64,000 nt of DNA, from NCBI GenBank assembly GCA_030345135.1, contig CP128386.1, positions 5,905,327-5,969,326 of the forward strand, given 5' to 3'. The notes under the pieces are model-generated. The model was not told the origin of the DNA, did not search any database, and was given only the letters and a program-made list of their open reading frames with translations. The DNA is from Chitinophagaceae bacterium DXS (GTDB lineage Bacteria > Bacteroidota > Bacteroidia > Chitinophagales > Chitinophagaceae). Below are positions 57,305 to 64,000 of the stretch, in pieces; position 1 is the stretch's first letter, and every line of letters starts with the position of its first letter. Both the position numbers and the translations under genes were made by a program.

Positions 57305-57319
57305 CGGTCTGGAATATAT

Positions 57320-58801
57320 TTAGTATCCCTCGTTCTGTGTGAGCAAAGGATTGAGATCTATCTGCGCCTGTGGAATAGGCATCAGCAAACGATGTGCATC
57401 AACATTGTAATTAAGATTATTGCCACTGCCATCTTTTTGTGCATTCATTGTACTGATTGCTTTTCCGGTTCTTAGCAGGTCAAACCATCTGTGGCCTTCG
57501 AAAGCAAGCTCCAGCCTTCTTTCATTTGCAATAATGTTCCTGGCGTCGTCGGCGCTTACTGCAGCTTTCGGGCTCAGTTTAACACGGGCTCTAACCTGGT
57601 TAACCAGGGCCATCGCGCCGTTGATGTCAGCCTTCTCAACCAGTGCTTCCGCTTTCAGCAAAAGAATATCCGGCAGACGAATGATATAGAAATCATTGGT
57701 GCCGTTAAATGGATCATTGTATTTAGCCAGGAACGGATAGTTGGCCAGGTTCCAGTATTTGTCTGTCCAGTGACCACGCATATCAGCAAATGAAATAGAA
57801 GCATTCATGCGAATACTGTCATGTTCCGCCGTATAAGCATTTACGAGATCATTTGTTGGCGTATTGAAACGTTTCCAATCACTACCGAGGAAAATGCTTG
57901 GAACCCAGTTGCCTATAACATCGTATCCCTCGTAATTCAGTTCCCAGATTGCTTCGCTGTTGTTTTTATGGTTGTTATCCCACAGGAAAGTAAAATCAGG
58001 AACAAGTGAATAATCAGGAATTGTTGCATTGCAGTAATATAGAACAGAATCCCAGTTTGGTGTTGGCAAACTCGCATATACTTTAGCAAGTGTTGCATTT
58101 ACTGTGCCTGTCGCTACAGTGAATTTAGAATCTGATGCTCCAACTGAACGTACAGTGGATCTTGCAAACCACAGGTCCTTTAAAATAGCATCATAAATTG
58201 AATCTGTAGAAGATTGCGGAACGATGGTTGAATTAAGTAGTGTCTCAGCATCCTTTGTGTCGGCGGGAGCCAGTAATAATGGAACTCTTCCATACAAACG
58301 AACCAGATCAAAATAGGAATAGGCACGCATGAATTTAGATTCGCCGAGTATTTGGTTTTTACGTCCTGCGCTAAGCGCAGGGTCAACACATTTTTCAACC
58401 TGGTCTATTGCAATATTCAACCGCCCTATAATGCCGTATGCATCCTTCCAGTCTCGCGCTACGTTACCATTTAAGGAGTTTGCAGTAAACAGGTCTAACG
58501 TGATGTTATCAAGGTTATCACCGCCCGCGTAACAGTTGTCGGCAATGGCATCGCCGTTCACTATGCGATCCAATACATTCAATTCAAGACCAAAATCATA
58601 GCCCCTGTAAGTCGTATACGCGCCGGAAATTAAATTCTCTGCGTCGGCAGCTGAAATAGTAGCATTGTCAGCAGGCGCTACTGTTTGCGTTTGAGGTTGT
58701 TTGTCCAGAATTTTTGAACACGCCTGCATGCACATCATTGCAAATAGAGCAAGTCCGCTGCAGGAAAGTATATATAAGATTTTTGTTTTCATAACAATCA
58801 A
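57320..58801 (-). CDS. SusD/RagB glycan-binding lipoprotein (GH30 locus)
   Basis: A 493-residue surface lipoprotein: signal ending MQACSK (Cys28 from the first Met; Met4 is an equally likely start). Family segments are GESKFMRAYSYFDLVRLYGRVPLLL, IIRLPDILLLKAEALVEKAD, NERRLELAFEGHRWFDLLRTG and the end LMPIPQAQIDLNPLLTQNEGY. It pairs with the SusC encoded 36 bp upstream. The paired SusC/SusD differ strongly from the 41.5-46.5 kb pair, so the two loci probably serve different glycans. Confidence 0.95.
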   Translation of the reverse strand: MIVMKTKILYILSCSGLALFAMMCMQACSKILDKQPQTQTVAPADNATISAADAENLISGAYTTYRGYDFGLELNVLDRIVNGDAIADNCYAGGDNLDNITLDLFTANSLNGNVARDWKDAYGIIGRLNIAIDQVEKCVDPALSAGRKNQILGESKFMRAYSYFDLVRLYGRVPLLLAPADTKDAETLLNSTIVPQSSTDSIYDAILKDLWFARSTVRSVGASDSKFTVATGTVNATLAKVYASLPTPNWDSVLYYCNATIPDYSLVPDFTFLWDNNHKNNSEAIWELNYEGYDVIGNWVPSIFLGSDWKRFNTPTNDLVNAYTAEHDSIRMNASISFADMRGHWTDKYWNLANYPFLAKYNDPFNGTNDFYIIRLPDILLLKAEALVEKADINGAMALVNQVRARVKLSPKAAVSADDARNIIANERRLELAFEGHRWFDLLRTGKAISTMNAQKDGSGNNLNYNVDAHRLLMPIPQAQIDLNPLLTQNEGY

Positions 58802-58837
58802 GGTTTAATTCATTTACGACTTTAACCGTTTGCGGGT

Positions 58838-61800
58838 TTACTTTAATGACACATTTACGCCAAACAGGAACATTTTTGCCTGGGGATAAGCTCCGTAATC
58901 AATTCCAAGAGAAATGTTCTTGTTATCGCTATCTGTAGCTGTTCCATATGTACTTACTTCAGGGTCAAATCCGGTGTATTTGGAAATTGTTATCAGATTT
59001 TGGCCTGAAACATACACAGATGCAGCACTCAAGCCGATATGTGTAAGCCATTTCGGATCAAACCGGTAAGAAAGTGTAATAGTTTTAAAACGCAGGTAAG
59101 ATCCGTTTTCCAGGAACCGTGTAGAGATCTGGCTGTTGTCATTGCTGTTTGCTTTGATGCCTGGAATATCTGTAACATCACCCGGGTTTTGCCACCTGCT
59201 CAAAACAGCAGTGCTTTGGTTACGTGAATCTTTCATGCCTTCTGTTTCCACTCTCACGCCGTTGAAGATCTTGTTGCCCTGGGATCCCTGGAAGAAGACA
59301 GTAAGATCAAAGTTTTTGTATGAAAGGCTGTTTGTCATGCCATACACAAAGTCCGGCAAAGCGCTTCCGATAAGTTGCCTGTCAGAAGGTTTGATCTCTG
59401 CATAAGTAACAGCTTTACCAGCCTGGTTAACATATAACTGATCGCCTGTGTTTTTATCCACTCCACCAGATACAAATCCGTAAAATTCGCCTAAGCCGTA
59501 ACCTTGCACAAGTGCGATTGCATTTCCTCTTTCATAGATGTTGCCGTAAGCATTCATGAATGTGATACCATTACCAATGCTGGTAACTTTGTTCTTGTTA
59601 AATGAAATGTTGAAATCGGTATTCCATGTAAAGTCTTTCTGCACAATGTTTTTACTGGAAACCTGGAATTCCATACCCTTGTTCTCCATAGATCCCATAT
59701 TTAACAGAACGCTTTGCACAATCTGGGATGAAAGGGGTACCCTAACCAATACATCCTTTGTTTTCTTGAGATAGAAGTCTGCAGAAAAGGTGATCCTGTT
59801 TTTAAGAAATCCGGCATCAATACCGAAATTCGTTTGTGTACTGGTTTCCCATGTAAGATCCTTAGGTGCAATGGTAGCAGGGCTGGTAGATCCGTCAAGG
59901 GGATTAATATTCATCAGGGAAAGATATTCGTAGCTGCCAATGCCTTCCTGGTTACCGTTCTGACCCCAGCCGGCTCTCAGTTTAAGATCGCTGATTACAT
60001 TCACATCACTCATGAATTTTTCCTGCGAAATTCTCCATCCTGCAGAAAAAGAAGGGAAGGTAGCTGTTCTGTTTCCGGGAGCAAATTTGGATGAATTGTC
60101 TGAGCGGATATTTGCCTGCAAGAGATATTTGCCATCATAGTCGTAAGTAATTCTTCCTAAATAAGAAAGCAGCGCCCACTCATCAATACTCTTGGTGCCA
60201 GGTTGTTTAGTCTTTGTACGCATATACATTTCATCCCATGACTGATGGCGATAAGCGGTATCCAGTTGCGTTCCGGAAATGTAAGTCTGATTCCACTTGG
60301 ATTCTTGGACAGTCCATCCGGCCATTGCCATAAAATGGCTCTTACCCCAGTTCTTATTGTAGGTAAGTGTTTGTTCGCTCAGCCAAACCAGTTGTGTGCT
60401 TTTAGTTTGGTTTAGCTGGCCTTGTGTTTGTTGGCCGTTTGTAGTAAGCCATGGATCAAGAAAATAATTCTGCTGATAGTCTGTGTAATCAATACCAAAA
60501 CGTGAGCGGAACACCAGATCTCTCATCAGTTTTACATCCGCACCAATGTTTGACACGAGTCTGTCTGTTACTGCCTTGGTTGTTTGCCCTTCAATTGCAC
60601 CAAGCGGGTTCTGCCATCCTGATAGCGGATTAAGACCGATCGTTCCATTAGCATTGTATTTAGGCACAGTGGGAGGAGTTGCTAAAGCTGATAATACTAC
60701 ACCACCTCTTGCCACACTTGCATTATCAGTAACATCGTTTGTATTAGAACGTGTAATGACTGTTGCTGTTGTTAATGTAAGCCAATCATTCGCTTTTGTG
60801 GTCAGGTTTACACGTCCAGTCAGACGATTGAATTTCGCGGGTTTAATCGTTCCCACCTGGTCACTGTAACCCAATGAGATCAGATGCTGTGTTTTTTCTG
60901 TTCCACCTGATACGGTTAATTGGTAATTTACCTGGTTGCCGTGTCTGAAGACCTCGTCCGGCCAGTTAATATCATTCGCCTGAACCATAGAATCTGTAAT
61001 GGTTCCGGGGCCAAGTACTTTGTTCGCATAATCCTGGTATTGCTTGCCATTCAGCACCGGCAGCTTTTTAGTTGTAGAGGATGTGCCGTAGTACATGCTG
61101 AAATCTATTTTAGACTTTCCGGCAACACCCTTTTTTGTAGTTATCACAACAACACCATTTGCTGCACGTGTCCCATATATGGACGATGATGCCGCATCTT
61201 TAAGAATGGATATTGATTCAATATCGTTGGGTGTGTATGAGGAAATGTCTGTCATAGGAATGCCGTCAACAACATATAACGGGTCGTTGCCTGCACTAAT
61301 AGAAGACGAGCCTCTTACACGAATGGTTAATCCTGCGCCAGGTTTTCCTGAATTCGAAACCACCTGTACGCCGGTGGCCTTACCCTGCAAGGCTTCTCCA
61401 ACGTTTACAATGGGTCTGTTTGCCATGTCTGCGGCGCTAACAACTGAAACAGAGCCTGTAAGATCTTTCTTTCGCTGGCTGCCATAACCTACAACTACTA
61501 CCTGATCTAACAATTTTGTAGAAACACTTAACTGAATAATTAAATTGGTCTGCCCTCCAACAGGCACTTCCTTGTCGTCGTATCCCACGTAAGAAACAAC
61601 CAATACGGCATCATCTGCGGCAGTGATCTTAAAAACGCCGTTGTTATCTGTAAAAACACCGTTGTTGGTGCCTTTTACTTTTACGGCTACTCCGGGTAGT
61701 GGTTGATTGTTTTCGCCCGTTACCGTTCCGGTTATTGATGCAGGTGTGTAAGCCGCCTCTTCTGAGGTCGCCAGGATTACTACCAGGTTATTGTCAAGCA

Positions 61801-62128
61801 CCCGGTAAGTAAGGCCGGTATTTTCCAATAGCTTATCTAATGCAGTCTTAAAGTTGAGGTCATTTGCCGTAAAATCGACTTTCTTATTTAGTGCATATAA
61901 CAGGTTGTAATTATAAAGAAAGCGTACGTTGGTATTTTTCTCAATTGCCGATAAAACGTTCTTTATTTCTGTTTGTTCCACATGTACGCTTACCTTTTGC
62001 CCAAGCACTTCTGCGTGTAACTGATAAGCAGTGAATAGCGTAAGTAGGATAATCATTTTCATGATCAGCAAGCATTTAAGCAAAGGCACCACGTGCCGGC
62101 GCCTGTTTTCAGGCACATTTTTTTTCAT
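58838..62128 (-). CDS. SusC/RagA TonB-dependent outer-membrane transporter with STN domain (GH30 locus)
   Basis: A 1096-residue importer. It has a signal peptide (about 15-40), an STN domain (about 47-115: QTEIKNVLSAIEKNTNVRFLYNY), a carboxypeptidase-regulatory-like domain (about 130-205), the plug with VVVVGYGSQRKKDLTGSV, NDPLYVVDGIPM and DIESISILKDAASSSIYGTRAANG, then the barrel. Here the STN domain has its expected partner: a FecR anti-sigma gene and an ECF sigma gene lie directly upstream on the same strand. Substrate binding should thus switch on the operon. Confidence 0.95.
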   Translation of the reverse strand: MKKNVPENRRRHVVPLLKCLLIMKMIILLTLFTAYQLHAEVLGQKVSVHVEQTEIKNVLSAIEKNTNVRFLYNYNLLYALNKKVDFTANDLNFKTALDKLLENTGLTYRVLDNNLVVILATSEEAAYTPASITGTVTGENNQPLPGVAVKVKGTNNGVFTDNNGVFKITAADDAVLVVSYVGYDDKEVPVGGQTNLIIQLSVSTKLLDQVVVVGYGSQRKKDLTGSVSVVSAADMANRPIVNVGEALQGKATGVQVVSNSGKPGAGLTIRVRGSSSISAGNDPLYVVDGIPMTDISSYTPNDIESISILKDAASSSIYGTRAANGVVVITTKKGVAGKSKIDFSMYYGTSSTTKKLPVLNGKQYQDYANKVLGPGTITDSMVQANDINWPDEVFRHGNQVNYQLTVSGGTEKTQHLISLGYSDQVGTIKPAKFNRLTGRVNLTTKANDWLTLTTATVITRSNTNDVTDNASVARGGVVLSALATPPTVPKYNANGTIGLNPLSGWQNPLGAIEGQTTKAVTDRLVSNIGADVKLMRDLVFRSRFGIDYTDYQQNYFLDPWLTTNGQQTQGQLNQTKSTQLVWLSEQTLTYNKNWGKSHFMAMAGWTVQESKWNQTYISGTQLDTAYRHQSWDEMYMRTKTKQPGTKSIDEWALLSYLGRITYDYDGKYLLQANIRSDNSSKFAPGNRTATFPSFSAGWRISQEKFMSDVNVISDLKLRAGWGQNGNQEGIGSYEYLSLMNINPLDGSTSPATIAPKDLTWETSTQTNFGIDAGFLKNRITFSADFYLKKTKDVLVRVPLSSQIVQSVLLNMGSMENKGMEFQVSSKNIVQKDFTWNTDFNISFNKNKVTSIGNGITFMNAYGNIYERGNAIALVQGYGLGEFYGFVSGGVDKNTGDQLYVNQAGKAVTYAEIKPSDRQLIGSALPDFVYGMTNSLSYKNFDLTVFFQGSQGNKIFNGVRVETEGMKDSRNQSTAVLSRWQNPGDVTDIPGIKANSNDNSQISTRFLENGSYLRFKTITLSYRFDPKWLTHIGLSAASVYVSGQNLITISKYTGFDPEVSTYGTATDSDNKNISLGIDYGAYPQAKMFLFGVNVSLK

Positions 62129-62314
62129 ACTTTTGGTTTTACGGTTTTACAATTGGAAACGCAGCAATTTGCCGATCGCCCGCGTTTCCGTTAAGCCTAA
62201 TGTGGGTAGCCGCGCTTTTCTTCAACCTGTATCCTTGCACAGAGTCAGGCCGGAAAGCCGGTTTCCCTTTTTATAAGCGATAACTTACAATTGGCCTTGC
62301 CGGGCCCGTGTACA

Positions 62315-63427
62315 TTAGTCGCTTTTTGATTTATAGATCTCTACTTCATGGTCATGTATTTTATATGTAAAGGGTGCGGTTAGCTGCAGGGCATTTAAAG
62401 CCTGTTCAATAGTCTCGTTTTCAAACACACCTTTAAAACGGTAATTCATCACCCTATCACTCCGGAAAATGATTTTTACATCAAACCACCGTTCCATTTT
62501 TACTGCGAGGTCCTGAAACCTGTCTCCGTCAAAAATCAATTTGTTGTACACCCAGGACGTTTCCTTCATTGCGCTGTCCGGTAGGCTTTTAGACACCGGC
62601 ATAATGAATATATCCTGGGATGAAGTTTTTGCGATCGTATTTGCCGGAACTGTCAGTTTCAGGCTATCTCTTTCTTTATTAAAAATGAGTTTTTCGTGTG
62701 GTTGAAGTAAAACACGCGGACCTGTTGGTTCATTTTTTTTGATCACTTCGATCAGGCCACGTACGAGCGTCGCCTCAATGGTAGATTCTTTAGGGTAAGA
62801 TTTTACGTTGAAGGCAGTTCCCAGTACTTTAATATCTATTCCCGACGTGTGCACTATAAATGGTCTTTGTGCATTTTTCACAACATCAAAAAATGCTTCT
62901 CCCTCCAGTTCCACTTCACGGAATTTGCTGTTAAAGCTGCTGTTGTAGGTGATCCGGCTTTCAGCGTTCAGCCATACTTTAGTTCCATCCGGAAGTGTCA
63001 GCCTGGATTTTGCGCCGCTTTTCGCGCTTACTTCATTTTTATGGGAAACGGCTACAATTGGCTGCGGCTGTTTTCCGGAATATTTATAGATACCCAAAAA
63101 CACTGCGGCACATGCAGCAGCCGCGGCTGACCATAGATATATTTTTCGCCTGAAAGAAGAATTATTTTTTGGGGCACTTATTTGCTCCTCATTTGTAGAA
63201 GTTGTTTCGTCTGCAAGCGCGAGTATGTGATTAAAATGTTCGTCTGAGTTGGTTTCGTCATCAGCAAATGTGCCTTTGCCGGAGATCCAGTAATTACTCA
63301 GCAGATCCAGGAAATATTGTTGATCCGGTTGATCTTTCAGCAGGTCAAACAGTTCCTTTTGCTCCTCTTCAGAAGTTTCTCCGGCTAAATGTCTGGTGAT
63401 TAAAACAGCAAGTTTATTGTTAAGCAT
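62315..63427 (-). CDS. FecR-type anti-sigma factor
   Basis: A 370-residue inner-membrane signal protein. The cytosolic N-terminal ~90 residues (sigma-binding) are followed by one membrane helix (about 96-115). The periplasmic FecR domain (about 130-235, SRLTLPDGTKVWLNAESRITY) and a C-terminal DUF4974/STN-like domain (WFDVKIIFRSDRVMNYRFKGVFENETIEQAL) complete it. It holds the sigma factor encoded upstream until the STN domain of the SusC encoded downstream signals uptake. Gene order sigma-fecR-susC-susD-GH30 is the standard operon. Confidence 0.94.
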   Translation of the reverse strand: MLNNKLAVLITRHLAGETSEEEQKELFDLLKDQPDQQYFLDLLSNYWISGKGTFADDETNSDEHFNHILALADETTSTNEEQISAPKNNSSFRRKIYLWSAAAAACAAVFLGIYKYSGKQPQPIVAVSHKNEVSAKSGAKSRLTLPDGTKVWLNAESRITYNSSFNSKFREVELEGEAFFDVVKNAQRPFIVHTSGIDIKVLGTAFNVKSYPKESTIEATLVRGLIEVIKKNEPTGPRVLLQPHEKLIFNKERDSLKLTVPANTIAKTSSQDIFIMPVSKSLPDSAMKETSWVYNKLIFDGDRFQDLAVKMERWFDVKIIFRSDRVMNYRFKGVFENETIEQALNALQLTAPFTYKIHDHEVEIYKSKSD

Positions 63428-63498
63428 GATTGTGACTTAACTATACAGACAGGGAAAAAGAAAGATGACCCTAAAAGGGCGAGAAACTTTTTTTGACG

Positions 63499-63600
63499 AG
63501 GTGTGAGGTGTGAGGTGTGAGGTATGAGGCGTGAGGTGTGAGGTGTGAGGTGTGAGGTGTGAGGTATGAGGTTTAAAACTTTAAGCCTCATACCTCATGC
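63499..63600. repeat. GTGAGGT heptamer tandem repeat with inverted copy
   Basis: About ten degenerate copies of GTGAGGT (63499-63572), the last of which (GAGGTATGAGG) pairs perfectly with CCTCATACCTC at 63586-63596. It lies between the sigma gene stop and the fecR start and would make a stable RNA hairpin there. Confidence 0.8.
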
Positions 63601-63621
63601 CTTAAATCTTATCCCAGGCTT

Positions 63622-64000
63622 TTACTTTTGAATTTTGATTTCTCTGGAAGTTTTTATCTCCAGGTGGTTGCGGAGTTTTTCACTGATGCGCTTTACGGCA
63701 ATTACCATTTGAGCATCTACCGTGTTAACAGAAACATTGAGTATTTCGGCTACTTCTTTATATTTCAATCCGTCTTCTCTCACCAGTTTAAAGATCATTT
63801 TACAACGTGGAGGCAATTCTTCAACAGCGGTTTCAATTTTTTTGAAAAGTTCTGCTGTCATCATTTTTTGCTCGGGATTCTGCTCTGTTGCAAGATGTAT
63901 GTCGATAAAATCAAATGGATCGGTGATCTGTTCTTTAGCTTTCTGTGAAAGACGATTAAGTGAGGCATTTTTTACAGCCGTATATAAATAAACACTGATA
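63622..64000 (-). CDS. ECF RNA polymerase sigma-70 factor (5' end outside the window)
   Basis: The frame stays open to the right edge (first complete codons read ISVYLYTAVKNASLNRLSQK, the region 2.4 segment of Bacteroidota expansion-family sigma-70 factors). Region 4 follows: ELPPRCKMIFKLVREDGLKYKEVAEILNVSVNTVDAQ, with a helix-turn-helix that binds the -35 element. About 125 residues are visible; region 2 N-terminal parts are cut off. It is the partner of the FecR protein encoded next, and regulator of the GH30/SusCD locus. Confidence 0.92.
   Translation of the reverse strand, partial: ISVYLYTAVKNASLNRLSQKAKEQITDPFDFIDIHLATEQNPEQKMMTAELFKKIETAVEELPPRCKMIFKLVREDGLKYKEVAEILNVSVNTVDAQMVIAVKRISEKLRNHLEIKTSREIKIQK

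Overview
The window reads as chromosome of a member of the Bacteroidota, most likely family Chitinophagaceae. Supporting evidence: two SusC/SusD pairs, type IX secretion (T9SS) sorting domains of both kinds, a PorP/SprF partner protein, FecR/ECF-sigma control of a glycan locus, LytS/LytTR regulators, DUF4874/DUF4832 and GH144-like proteins. No rRNA, tRNA, CRISPR array, transposase or phage gene was recognised. The left edge cuts a large gene and the right edge cuts an ECF sigma gene.

Layout. 1-9.9 kb: a 5'-truncated protein with a possible cysteine-protease toxin tail, a DUF4874/DUF4832 exported protein, an acyltransferase, a LytS/LytTR two-component pair, a nucleoside-phosphorylase-like protein and an AhpD-like protein. 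10-16 kb: two tandem paralogous T9SS cargo proteins (TIG + seven-motif FG-GAP propeller + Ig-like domains); the second has lost its sorting tail through a one-base frameshift. 16-29.5 kb: small metabolic and housekeeping genes, including four alpha/beta hydrolases, an SDR, MarR + acyl-CoA dehydrogenase, a GT2 glycosyltransferase, an orphan Dpp/Opp permease and a lipoprotein. 29.5-37.3 kb: a 2243-residue T9SS type-B adhesin-like protein built from about 19 repeats, with its PorP/SprF partner. 37.6-40.8 kb: CheY-like regulator, dcd, a phosphopantetheinyl transferase and obgE. 41.5-51 kb: a glycan-utilisation locus (SusC, SusD, LamG lipoprotein, two GH144-like enzymes), probably for beta-1,2-glucan. 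51.4-55.6 kb: recO, ruvB, an OmpR-type regulator, a GroES-like protein and a membrane protein. 55.7-64 kb, minus strand: sigma factor, FecR, SusC, SusD and GH30, a sigma/anti-sigma-controlled glycan locus, possibly for beta-1,6-glucan.

The intergenic DNA is unusually structured. A palindrome with a fixed core (CCTACACTTT / AAAGTGTAGG) occurs five times, always 3' of genes. Its outer arms differ in sequence from copy to copy yet still pair with each other in every copy. Two other hairpin-rich repeat modules occur together at two loci in opposite order. Many remaining gaps hold degenerate short-word repeats, often arranged as long inverted pairs; the largest pair brackets recO. These elements are the least explained signal in the window.
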